This document shows, piece by piece, positions 44,533-52,343 of a stretch of DNA of 64,000 bases (positions are counted from its first letter, which is position 1; each line of letters starts with the position of its first letter). The notes beneath the pieces are model-generated. The model did not search any database and was not told the DNA's origin. It saw only the letters and a program-made list of their open reading frames with translations. The position numbers and the translations under genes are program-made. Origin of the DNA: Lachnospiraceae bacterium. Lineage in GTDB: Bacteria > Bacillota > Clostridia > Lachnospirales > Lachnospiraceae. Where the stretch lies: NCBI GenBank assembly GCA_910575075.1, contig CAJTCY010000008.1:64501-128500 (forward strand), written 5' to 3'.

Positions 44533-44700
44533 TCAAATCTTGTCAGCCTGCGTTGTAATTTTCTTTAAAATTTTATTTACCAGACTGGTAATCTGATTTT
44601 TAAATATTGCTGCCAGACTGATAAGAATTACAATAATTAAAATCACTTCCACTACTCCCATACCTTCCTCTTCTACTAAAAAATCTTTAAAATTCTTCAT
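44533..44700 (-). CDS. flp: Flp-type major pilin
   Basis: A 55-residue protein too short for most gene callers: MKNFKDFLVEEEGMGVVEVI then a hydrophobic helix LIIVILISLAAIFKNQITSLVNKIL. The Glu-Glu-Gly before Met-Gly-Val-Val-Glu gives the processing site and the Glu at +5 expected of type IVb Flp pilins. The ATG at 44700 follows AGGAGGAAATA. Its place between tadC and the tadG-like gene supports it as the structural pilin. Confidence 0.88.
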   Translation of the reverse strand: MKNFKDFLVEEEGMGVVEVILIIVILISLAAIFKNQITSLVNKILKKITTQADKI

Positions 44701-44751
44701 TATTTCCTCCTGTTCTTATTCTGGACCGTGCCAGAAAATATTTGATTTCAC

Positions 44752-46032
44752 CTACAAATTCAAAGTCATTCCTGCCGGAATCACCAAAATTGCCAATACA
44801 ATTACCAGCATGATTCCCATAGGAAGCAGCAATTTTGTTCCAGCCTCCTCCCCAGCCTGCTTTGCCTGTGTTTTACGTTGTTCATATGCCTCCCATTCTT
44901 CCTGCTCCAGTAATTTCTGCATACCCTTAGCACCTCTGCGTACATTCTGTACAATCAGAGAGGATAGTTTGCGGTATACCCCCAGTCTGCAGCGGATGCC
45001 AAAATTCTCATAGGCACGCAGTTCCCCTGCTCCATCCTTTATTTCATATAATGTACTGAGCATTTCTTCATAAGCATACCGGATTTCTATTTCATTTCTC
45101 TCTCTCTTCCCAGAATACGTAAGTGCTATCTTTTCCCATGCAAGAGAAATATTCATCCCCGCTCCCAGTAAAAGCGATAATTTACTGACTATGCCAGAAT
45201 AGTCAAAGAGCATCTGTTTTCTGCGTTCTGCCTCCTTTCGTTTTTCATTTTCCTTCTCACGCAGAAGTAATCCCATTGCCAATACTGCTGACATAAAAAC
45301 TATGATAAATCCTGAACTTTGTTTCTCTTCTTTCCAGACAATCTTTTTCCCTCCTTCTTCCTCTGGCAAAATAACAACATCTGTATCTTCCTTTTGATTT
45401 TCTTTTGCCACAATATCTGCCAGTTTTTCTGCAAATTTCTCCTGAGAAGACTTTTTTTGCGGTACGACACGCACATAAAACTGATAGAGCAAAATTTCCT
45501 TCTGGCAAGTCAATTCTGCTGTAATCTGCACCATTACAGGCTTATCCACTTCTTGTTCCAGCGTTCCATCTACACGAAATACCGTATAATCAGAAAAGCT
45601 ATAGGAAGCTTCCACTGCGCCGTCTTGAAGATATTCAGGGAGATGCAGCGGCTCTGTCACCTGCTCTAAAGAAGAATTATCTCCCAAAATAAGCTGCCCA
45701 AGTTCCTTTTTTGCCTGATTCAGATATTCCTTTTTCTGATTCAATGTCAGCCTTTTCTCCTCAATTTCCAGTCTGATAGGATAATTCTCAAGTTCTCCTT
45801 TTGCGTCTACAAGAAATTCTCTCTCCTGGCTTCCCTCTCCAGGTTCATTTCTGTCAATTGTGCTTTTTCCAATTTCTGTACCCTGAATCCATACTGAAAA
45901 CGCTGCTGTCAAAAATCCTGCCGCCAGTATCAATGCCGTTTGCCATACTTTCTTTTTATTCAAATTGCCAAATCTCAATGTTCTGCCCCCAATCAGGCAG
46001 AGCGCTGCGCCGGCAAGATAACCATATATCAT
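44752..46032 (-). CDS. tadC: TadC-like type II secretion F-domain protein with large N-terminal insert
   Basis: A 426-residue protein from the ATG at 46032 (GAGGAAGTAT upstream). Two N-terminal membrane segments (about 2-18, 30-48) precede a 200-residue extracytoplasmic region (LENYPIRLEIEEKRLTL). Another segment at about 245-260 is followed by a cytoplasmic T2SSF domain (FDYSGIVSKLSLLLGAGMNISLAWEKIA), ending in a final membrane helix (LLLPMGIMLVIVLAILVIPAGM). It pairs with TadB as the inner membrane platform. The large N-terminal extension is unlike proteobacterial TadC but common in Firmicutes. Confidence 0.82.
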   Translation of the reverse strand: MIYGYLAGAALCLIGGRTLRFGNLNKKKVWQTALILAAGFLTAAFSVWIQGTEIGKSTIDRNEPGEGSQEREFLVDAKGELENYPIRLEIEEKRLTLNQKKEYLNQAKKELGQLILGDNSSLEQVTEPLHLPEYLQDGAVEASYSFSDYTVFRVDGTLEQEVDKPVMVQITAELTCQKEILLYQFYVRVVPQKKSSQEKFAEKLADIVAKENQKEDTDVVILPEEEGGKKIVWKEEKQSSGFIIVFMSAVLAMGLLLREKENEKRKEAERRKQMLFDYSGIVSKLSLLLGAGMNISLAWEKIALTYSGKRERNEIEIRYAYEEMLSTLYEIKDGAGELRAYENFGIRCRLGVYRKLSSLIVQNVRRGAKGMQKLLEQEEWEAYEQRKTQAKQAGEEAGTKLLLPMGIMLVIVLAILVIPAGMTLNL

Positions 46033-46043
46033 ATACTTCCTCC

Positions 46044-46784
46044 TCAAACCTGAATGTCCAGAATTTTTTCCGCCAGCAGAAAAGCCCCGGCATAGCCCAT
46101 CAGGCAAAGTGTCATCACAAAGGCTCCTGGTATATTTCCATACAGAGGCTCCAGAAATTCTGGAGATGTGAGCCCCACATATAACAAAATTCCAAACGGA
46201 ACCAGATCCATTATGCGCTGCTCCGCCCTCTTTGCCGTCATCACAGTCTCAATTTCCCGTTCCACCTCCACTTTCTGACGAATTTTCTCCGCCGTATCCT
46301 GAAATATTTTCATCATGTCACCGCCGCCTCGTTTTGCAAATCCAAATACCTGGGCAAAACTGATCATTTCCTCTATTCCGCTGCGGTGCGCAAGATCCTC
46401 TATCAATTGTTCCAGAGACATATTCAGCCTTACTTGGTTTATAATATTGCAAAATTCCTGCGCCATCACCGTTTTTTCTCCATGCAGTTCCTTATATTCC
46501 TGCAGTCCCTGTATAAAAGCATTTTCCATGGAATAACCTGCCTTCAGGGCTCCAGCAGTAAATTGCAGTATTTCTCTAAACTGGTACAGCATTTCCTTTT
46601 TCTGTTTTCTGTGAAGATAATTTTTCAAAAGTCTCTTCACAGGAAAAAACAGTGGCAGCGCTGCTGCAATTCCATAAATACTTCGATAAAACAGCCAGGA
46701 TACTGCGCCGGTAATTCCCAATGTAAGCAAAATGCACAAACATCTTTCTCGCAAACTGAAACAGTAAATCCTGTAATCTTTCAT
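46044..46784 (-). CDS. tadB: TadB-like platform protein
   Basis: A 246-residue protein from the ATG at 46784 (GGAGGATCAGGA). Two membrane segments near the N-terminus (about 18-58), a T2SSF cytoplasmic domain (FREILQFTAGALKAGYSMENAFIQGLQEY, GFAKRGGGDMMKIFQDTAEKIR), and two C-terminal membrane segments. It works with TadC and the TadA ATPase in pilus extrusion. The start overlaps the tadA stop. Confidence 0.85.
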   Translation of the reverse strand: MKDYRIYCFSLRERCLCILLTLGITGAVSWLFYRSIYGIAAALPLFFPVKRLLKNYLHRKQKKEMLYQFREILQFTAGALKAGYSMENAFIQGLQEYKELHGEKTVMAQEFCNIINQVRLNMSLEQLIEDLAHRSGIEEMISFAQVFGFAKRGGGDMMKIFQDTAEKIRQKVEVEREIETVMTAKRAEQRIMDLVPFGILLYVGLTSPEFLEPLYGNIPGAFVMTLCLMGYAGAFLLAEKILDIQV

Positions 46785-47992
46785 TCCTGATCCTCCATTT
46801 CCATGCCAGCCGCATAGAGTTTTCCTCTGTGAACCAACTCCCCTGTTTTTTTCCAAATACCAGCCAGCTTTCCATCCTGTTCTCCCATCTCTGCAAATTC
46901 ATACAGAGGATTTAAACAGATTTCACCCTCCTGTAACCTATCCACCTCCATAATGGAGAGAAGCCGCCGGCTGCGGTCTCTGAGCCTGCCGAGGTGTACC
47001 AGAATGTCCACTCCCGCCACAATTTGAGCACGGATTGCAAGCAGCGGAAGTTCCATGCCCATCAGTACCATGGTTTCCATTCGGCTGACCATATCCTGAC
47101 AGCTATTGGCATGTCCGGTACTGAGAGAACCATCGTGTCCAGTATTCATAGCCTGGAGCATGTCTAAACACTCTGCACCTCGAATCTCGCCTACAATAAT
47201 TCTGTCCGGCCTCATCCGAAGCGCCGTTCGTATCAAATCACGTATGGTAATTGCCAGGGTGCCATCTGGACCAGCGTTTCTGGTCTCCATTTGTACAAGG
47301 TTGGAAATACCCTGAATCTGCAGTTCCGCAGAATCTTCGATTGTAATTACACGTTCGTTATGGGGAATAAATTCAGATAATGCATTTAGAAAAGTTGTTT
47401 TTCCAGATCCGGTCCCACCGGAAATAAAAATATTATACCCAGCCTTTACCAACATCTTTAAGAATTCGGCGCACTCCTGGCTAATAGATTTCTGAGCAAT
47501 CATCTGCTCCATTAAAATAGGATGCCTTGGAAATTTTCGGATCGAAACTGCCGGACCATTCAGCGCCACCGGCGGAAGCACCACATTAACTCTGGAGCCG
47601 TCGGAAAGTCTGGTATCAGCAATAGGCTCAGCCTCATTGATCACCCGGTTATGATTTCCTACCATCTGCTGTATGATATCTTCCAGCTTCTCTCTGGAAG
47701 AAAATGCTTTATTCCATTCCTGAATCTCACCTTTTTTCTCGTAAAATACATGATCTGCTCCATTGACCATGATTTCTGTGATATCATCCTGGTTCAGCAG
47801 TTCCTGCAGCACATCCAGCTTACGCAGAGAATGAAATACCTGCATCCGCAGTTCTCGGCGCCAATTTAAGGGTATGACCCGCTCTTTTGCCTCACGGCAG
47901 ATTTCCTCATCAATCACCGCAAGCAGCTCATCCTCATCATGTTCTCTTGTCATGTCCAACTGTGCCAGTACATTTTTTCTAATCTGTTCCAC
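46781..47992 (-). CDS. tadA: TadA/CpaF ATPase
   Basis: A 403-residue hexameric secretion ATPase. An N-terminal helical domain is followed by ILNQDDITEIMVNG-type strands, RLSDGSRVNVVLPPVALNGPAVSIRKF, Walker A ISGGTGSGKTTFLNAL (about 190-205), the Asp box ITIEDSAELQI, the His box NTGHDGSLSTGHANS, and Walker B DRIIVGEIRG. It powers assembly of the Flp pilus. All catalytic motifs are intact. Confidence 0.95.
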   Translation of the reverse strand: MEQIRKNVLAQLDMTREHDEDELLAVIDEEICREAKERVIPLNWRRELRMQVFHSLRKLDVLQELLNQDDITEIMVNGADHVFYEKKGEIQEWNKAFSSREKLEDIIQQMVGNHNRVINEAEPIADTRLSDGSRVNVVLPPVALNGPAVSIRKFPRHPILMEQMIAQKSISQECAEFLKMLVKAGYNIFISGGTGSGKTTFLNALSEFIPHNERVITIEDSAELQIQGISNLVQMETRNAGPDGTLAITIRDLIRTALRMRPDRIIVGEIRGAECLDMLQAMNTGHDGSLSTGHANSCQDMVSRMETMVLMGMELPLLAIRAQIVAGVDILVHLGRLRDRSRRLLSIMEVDRLQEGEICLNPLYEFAEMGEQDGKLAGIWKKTGELVHRGKLYAAGMEMEDQE

Positions 47993-49046
47993 TCTGTACC
48001 CCCGCCAGCCTTCGGCTGAAATCTCCCATCGTTCCCCAAAGCCATTGCTGAATCTTGGCTGAGCCCTGATAAATGTTCTGATGCACTGCTGGAAGCGATA
48101 AGTATACCAGTTTGTTTTCCAACTGTATGTCTTCCTGTCTGGCTGTTATCTGTTTGAACTGCAAGAGCGGCGCCTGATGCATTTCTCCTGGCTCTGTGGC
48201 GATATAAACTTTACTGCAAGTTCCCAGAATCCTGTAAAACCCCGGAATCATCATTCCAAAATCAAGTAAAATCACATCATAGCCGCTCTTTGCCGCCAGA
48301 AGTTTTACAAATGCAAGATAATCCTGTGAAGAAATTTCACCCAGGCAGCCGCTGTCTTCTGCCGGAGGAATATAATGAATACCTTCCATCGTATACAAAG
48401 CGCTGTTAACACAATCAGAAACATTAACTTCATTCGTCAGACACAGGTACATGACATCAAGAAGGTCTTTCTCATATTCTTCCTCAAACCAGCCTGAAAA
48501 TCCGGCACATTCTTGCAAGTTTACATACAATACCTTTTCCTTTTGACCCAAAGCCTGAGCAAAGGTCAGTGCAAAGGGCGTCTGCCAGATACTGTGCCCA
48601 GGTGAATAAATTCCAATAATTTCTTTTTCTGCAACTGTTTCTGACTGCCTTCCCTTACCCCAGCTCTGATAATAAGAAAAAATCTCACGCACAATCTGAG
48701 ATGCAGATTGATATTTTTGTACCGCTGGTAAATCCCGGGCACAAGACGGCGCCTGCTCCTCTCCCTTTAAATACAGCCAAAATGGTTTTTCCTCTGCATT
48801 CTGGATATCTTGCTCATCTGTGTCCCTTTGCCTTAAAAGCATCTCTCTCATCTGAGGATATTCCAAAAAATCTTTGCTCAGGAGCACAATATCTGGAATC
48901 TGGCTGGATAGGCTTTCCTTGAAATATTCCCAGGCAGAATAAAATACTCCTGAAAACTTATCCTCGTTTTCCAGGGAAATCCACTCTCCCAGCCGTTCTC
49001 CATATGCAGTGTCAGTATCACAGACTGCAATCATAATTTTTTTCAA
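47979..49046 (-). CDS. TadZ/CpaE-like protein with a degenerate P-loop
   Basis: A 355-residue protein with a receiver-like N-terminal domain (MKKIMIAVCDTDTAYGERLGEWI) and a MinD/ParA-like C-terminal domain (IIGIYSPGHSIWQTPFALTFAQALGQ, LYVNLQECAGF, DVILLDFGMMIPGF). The position of Walker A reads YSPGHSIWQT, without the Lys and with altered Gly spacing, so ATP hydrolysis is doubtful. CpaE-type proteins place the secretion machine. Overlaps at both ends tie it to tadA and the peptidase gene. Confidence 0.8.
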   Translation of the reverse strand: MKKIMIAVCDTDTAYGERLGEWISLENEDKFSGVFYSAWEYFKESLSSQIPDIVLLSKDFLEYPQMREMLLRQRDTDEQDIQNAEEKPFWLYLKGEEQAPSCARDLPAVQKYQSASQIVREIFSYYQSWGKGRQSETVAEKEIIGIYSPGHSIWQTPFALTFAQALGQKEKVLYVNLQECAGFSGWFEEEYEKDLLDVMYLCLTNEVNVSDCVNSALYTMEGIHYIPPAEDSGCLGEISSQDYLAFVKLLAAKSGYDVILLDFGMMIPGFYRILGTCSKVYIATEPGEMHQAPLLQFKQITARQEDIQLENKLVYLSLPAVHQNIYQGSAKIQQWLWGTMGDFSRRLAGVQSGTD

Positions 49047-49540
49047 TAAGACACCTCCATAACGATTGCATAACCGATTAAAATCGCAATTGAAAAATGA
49101 ATGACATGATTTTCCTGAAATTCTTGAGGGTACTCTGACAGACTGCCAGTTCTAATCACCTGGCACACATAGCTTTTTAATACCAGCAGACGTGAAATGA
49201 GATTTCGATGACGAAGAAGTTTGTACAATGACATAACTGCTCCTACAAGAAAAGAAACTGCAATTATCTTACAAAGTATTTGAAAACCCCAGATACCACC
49301 AATCATGGAAAATAATTTGATATCACCTGCCCCAAGGGCATGTATTAGAAATAATAGATAAAATAAGATAACCGGAACAGATACGTTTAAGAGAAAAACG
49401 CTGGCTCCCTTCACTCCCGATTCCAAAATCTGAAGGAAAAGCCCCAAAAACAAGCCGCTTACAATCAGCCGGTTACTGATTTGAAAGCTCTGTATGTCCA
49501 TAACTGCTCCTATGCTTAAGAGCATCAGACAAAAGCACAT
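49043..49540 (-). CDS. A24-family prepilin peptidase (TadV/CpaA-like)
   Basis: A 165-residue membrane protease. The two catalytic Asp residues are in GAVMDIQSFQISN (about 15) and HALGAGDIKLFSMIG (GAGD, about 73). About four to five membrane segments are present. It is the first gene of the Tad operon; the 135 bp upstream hold no gene. Confidence 0.85.
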   Translation of the reverse strand: MCFCLMLLSIGAVMDIQSFQISNRLIVSGLFLGLFLQILESGVKGASVFLLNVSVPVILFYLLFLIHALGAGDIKLFSMIGGIWGFQILCKIIAVSFLVGAVMSLYKLLRHRNLISRLLVLKSYVCQVIRTGSLSEYPQEFQENHVIHFSIAILIGYAIVMEVSY

Positions 49541-49675
49541 CTTTATCTCCCCAACTTATCACCTCTTTTTGAATTATTCTCTCCTGTTCGCGAATCAGTG
49601 ATTGCTTTGGATTATAAAACATGTTTCAAAAGTTGTAAAGTAGATATTTCCAAATTTTTTATTTTTGTAAATAAG

Positions 49676-49948
49676 TCACAAAAATTTGTACAGTAAAATT
49701 CCATAAATAAGCGCAAACCCGCAGATTCCCAGGATTCCGACTGTCAAAACAGTGACCGGATTGATGCCGGCAGACACAGCAATCCCCTGGCTTTTGAACA
49801 ATTCATTTACTGCACTGATTCCTACGCTGCCTGCAATACAGCGGAGAACAAAGACAAAAATCACCTGTGTTTTCTGTTTTACCAATCCCATCAGCAGTAC
49901 AAGCACGCAAATTCCAGCAATAGCGCCAATTCCATAATATAATTCCAT
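49676..49948 (-). CDS. BofA-like pro-sigmaK processing inhibitor family protein
   Basis: A 90-residue membrane protein from the ATG at 49948 (GGAGGATCAT). Two or three hydrophobic segments and the C-terminal signature INPVTVLTVGILGICGFALIYGILL match the BofA family. In Bacillus BofA holds back SpoIVFB cleavage of pro-sigmaK during sporulation. In Clostridia that lack pro-sigmaK processing the role is less clear. It is divergent from the YaaL-like gene. Confidence 0.82.
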   Translation of the reverse strand: MELYYGIGAIAGICVLVLLMGLVKQKTQVIFVFVLRCIAGSVGISAVNELFKSQGIAVSAGINPVTVLTVGILGICGFALIYGILLYKFL

Positions 49949-50127
49949 ATGATCCTCCAGACTTCCAGGAAATATCAAATTGCTCTCCTGGGACAAAATT
50001 ATTCTCTCATCTGATATATATACTTTCTGGAAAAATTTATGACTTTTTTGTATAGATTTGGAAGTTTCTGATTATACTTTAAATAAAAGACATGCAAAAG
50101 TAATTGCAGAAAAGGAAAGGGATGCAT

Positions 50128-50382
50128 ATGTTTCAGATTGCCCGAAAAGAAGAACCTAAGACAACTTCTTACTCTTTACTTTTAGATGACCTGGAAAGAG
50201 CTAAATACGACCTTGCCCTTGCCTATGATAACTTTGAAAATGCTATGGAACCAGACTTAATTGACTACTGTATCTATCAGGTAAACGCACTTCAGATGCG
50301 CTATAAGTTCCTGCTGACAAAAGTCAAACAATTTAACGAGGATTCCTATGCAAGGAATCCTCTGGAACTTTCTGAACCCTGA
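50128..50382 (+). CDS. YaaL-like (DUF2508) protein
   Basis: An 84-residue protein from the ATG at 50128 (GGAAAGGGATGCAT upstream). LLLDDLERAKYDLALAYDNFENAMEPDLIDYCIYQVNALQMRYKFLLTKVK matches the DUF2508/YaaL family, a short two-helix protein encoded next to bofA in Firmicutes. Its 3' end overlaps the convergent fliS gene by 37 bp. Function unknown. Confidence 0.82.
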   Translation: MFQIARKEEPKTTSYSLLLDDLERAKYDLALAYDNFENAMEPDLIDYCIYQVNALQMRYKFLLTKVKQFNEDSYARNPLELSEP

Positions 50383-50822
50383 AGGGTTTCTGTCAGGCTG
50401 CCTTTCTGGTAAGTCATACCTGCTACCACCTGCTGTGTATGCTGCATCAACGGCTCTGAATGATCCTGCTGTGCCGCTTCCTTAAAAGCGTCATAGAGGT
50501 TCTTCAGAACCCGCTGTGCATCCCGAAGGTTCTGCATTGTATTTTTACATACAGCCATAGCAAGCAGCTTATTTACAAACTGATATTCTGCATACAGATT
50601 CCCAGATATATCATAACTAAAATCAAGATCTTCCATCAATCTTCTGAGTACCTGTGAAGCCTTGCCCACTGCAGCTTTAAATACCTGATAATTCTGCTGC
50701 TCCCCTGCCTGGATGCCTTCCTCCAGATAGTCAAACAGTATATCATACATGATAACGATCATCTCACCTTTGTTGCAGCAAGTCAACCTGCGGGTAAATT
50801 CCTGTTTTTTTTCCTGTGTCAT
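50346..50822 (-). CDS. fliS: FliS-like flagellin chaperone
   Basis: A 158-residue helical protein. KGEMIVIMYDILFDYLEEGIQAGEQQNYQVFKAAVGKASQVLRRLMEDLDFSYDISGNLYAEYQFVNKLL follows the FliS pattern of a four-helix bundle with the SYDISGNLYxLYxY-like motif. FliS binds the flagellin C-terminus and prevents premature polymerisation. It lies 36 bp downstream of a flagellin gene, which supports the call. Its C-terminus overlaps the convergent DUF2508 gene. Confidence 0.85.
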   Translation of the reverse strand: MTQEKKQEFTRRLTCCNKGEMIVIMYDILFDYLEEGIQAGEQQNYQVFKAAVGKASQVLRRLMEDLDFSYDISGNLYAEYQFVNKLLAMAVCKNTMQNLRDAQRVLKNLYDAFKEAAQQDHSEPLMQHTQQVVAGMTYQKGSLTETLQGSESSRGFLA

Positions 50823-50858
50823 GCTTCCCTCCTATCCATGCTGAAACTCCAAACGCAA

Positions 50859-52316
50859 TTATTGCAGGAGCTGGAGTACCTGCTGGGGAAGATCATTGGC
50901 CTGAGCAAGCACAGAAGTTGCTGCCTGAGATAGAATGTTATATTTGGTGTACTCTGTCATCTCTTCCGCCATATCCACATCCTCAATCCTGGACAATGCC
51001 TGTGTCATATTTTCTTCTGTCAGATCCAGGCTGCTGACAGCATAGTCCAGACGGTTCATATATGCACCGATACTGGAACGCACTTCACTGACTTTGGCAA
51101 TAGCTCCGTCGAAGCTGGTAATAGCTCGGTCTGCACCTGTTACTGTGCATACGTTTACTTTATCAATGTATAATGTCTTAGATGAAATTTCCTGAATCCG
51201 CACATCCATGGTCTGATTTTCATTTGCCCCTATCTGAAGGGTCATAGGACCTACATCAGTCACATCCAGATTTACAGCCGTCTGAGGATCTGTAGTTCCT
51301 GGTATCACCTCAAATTTCATCTCAAAACCGCCGCGGTCTGAAATCGTAACATAATTTCCTTCTGTCAAAATAGTTGCCTGCGTGCCAAATCCCTCATCGT
51401 CAGCTGCAAAACCGATCTGTACATCTGTACCGGTTGCCTGGCTCTCTGACTGAATGCCCAGAAATCCTGCAAGCGCCGGGTTATCACATTTAACATTCAT
51501 CTCTGTGCTCTGGCCGTATTCATCAGAAACAAAAACCAGATTTCCTCCTGTATTCAAATCGGACGGAACGTAGAATTCATCTTCCGCATTGCCGGAATTG
51601 TCGTTCAAGTTTCCTACCACCAGAAGATTCACTTCCCCTAATTCAGCTCCTTTACGCAATTTATCATAAACAATATCAAACGTTTCTCCCTCATTGATTT
51701 CTACCTCCACACCGTTAATTACAACCGTTCCTGAAGCTCCTGCCGGCACGGTAGATGTGGCTGTCAATGCTGCTCCCCCACGAATAACAGCGTGCTCTGC
51801 ATCTGCAGTTATCTGCACAGAATACGTATTCTCTGTCACAGCATCCGAAATTTCTATCCGGGTAATTCCTCTGTTGTCAGGATACACACGCTGATCCAAT
51901 GTTCCATCCAGCAATGTCTTAGTATTAAATTCCGTATCTTTTGACACACGGTCAATTTCCTGTCTGAGAGACGCAACCTCCAGCTGAATTGCGTTAAGAT
52001 CATCTGGCGTATTGGTGCCGTTTGCAGCCTGAACAGACAATTCACGCATTCTTTGAAGCATGTTATGAACTTCATTTAATGCTCCATCTGCCGTTTCCAA
52101 TACAGAAACACCGTCAGAAGCATTGCGGGACGCCTGCCCCAGCCCTTTTACCTGAGCTGTCATCTTGCTGGCAATTGCCATACCTGCGGCATCATCTGAC
52201 GCACGGTTAATACGAAGCCCTGTAGATAAGCGTTCAATAGAATTAGAAAGACTGTTCTCTGTCCTCAAAAGTTTCTTATTGGCAACAATTGCTGACATAT
52301 TGTGATTAATTTTCAT
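50859..52316 (-). CDS. flagellin
   Basis: A 485-residue protein. The conserved N-terminus (MKINHNMSAIVANKKLLRTENSLSNSIERLSTGLRINRASDDAAGMAIA) and C-terminus (YMNRLDYAVSSLDLTEENMTQALSRIEDVDMAEEMTEYTKYNILSQAATSVLAQANDLPQQVLQLL) form the D0/D1 core of the filament. About residues 150-395 are a variable, exposed domain with acidic beta-rich sequence. It is secreted by the flagellar export apparatus, which is not encoded in this window. Symbols hag/fliC are avoided because several flagellins may exist. Confidence 0.95.
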   Translation of the reverse strand: MKINHNMSAIVANKKLLRTENSLSNSIERLSTGLRINRASDDAAGMAIASKMTAQVKGLGQASRNASDGVSVLETADGALNEVHNMLQRMRELSVQAANGTNTPDDLNAIQLEVASLRQEIDRVSKDTEFNTKTLLDGTLDQRVYPDNRGITRIEISDAVTENTYSVQITADAEHAVIRGGAALTATSTVPAGASGTVVINGVEVEINEGETFDIVYDKLRKGAELGEVNLLVVGNLNDNSGNAEDEFYVPSDLNTGGNLVFVSDEYGQSTEMNVKCDNPALAGFLGIQSESQATGTDVQIGFAADDEGFGTQATILTEGNYVTISDRGGFEMKFEVIPGTTDPQTAVNLDVTDVGPMTLQIGANENQTMDVRIQEISSKTLYIDKVNVCTVTGADRAITSFDGAIAKVSEVRSSIGAYMNRLDYAVSSLDLTEENMTQALSRIEDVDMAEEMTEYTKYNILSQAATSVLAQANDLPQQVLQLLQ

Positions 52317-52343
52317 GTTATATACCTCTTTTCTACTTTATGC

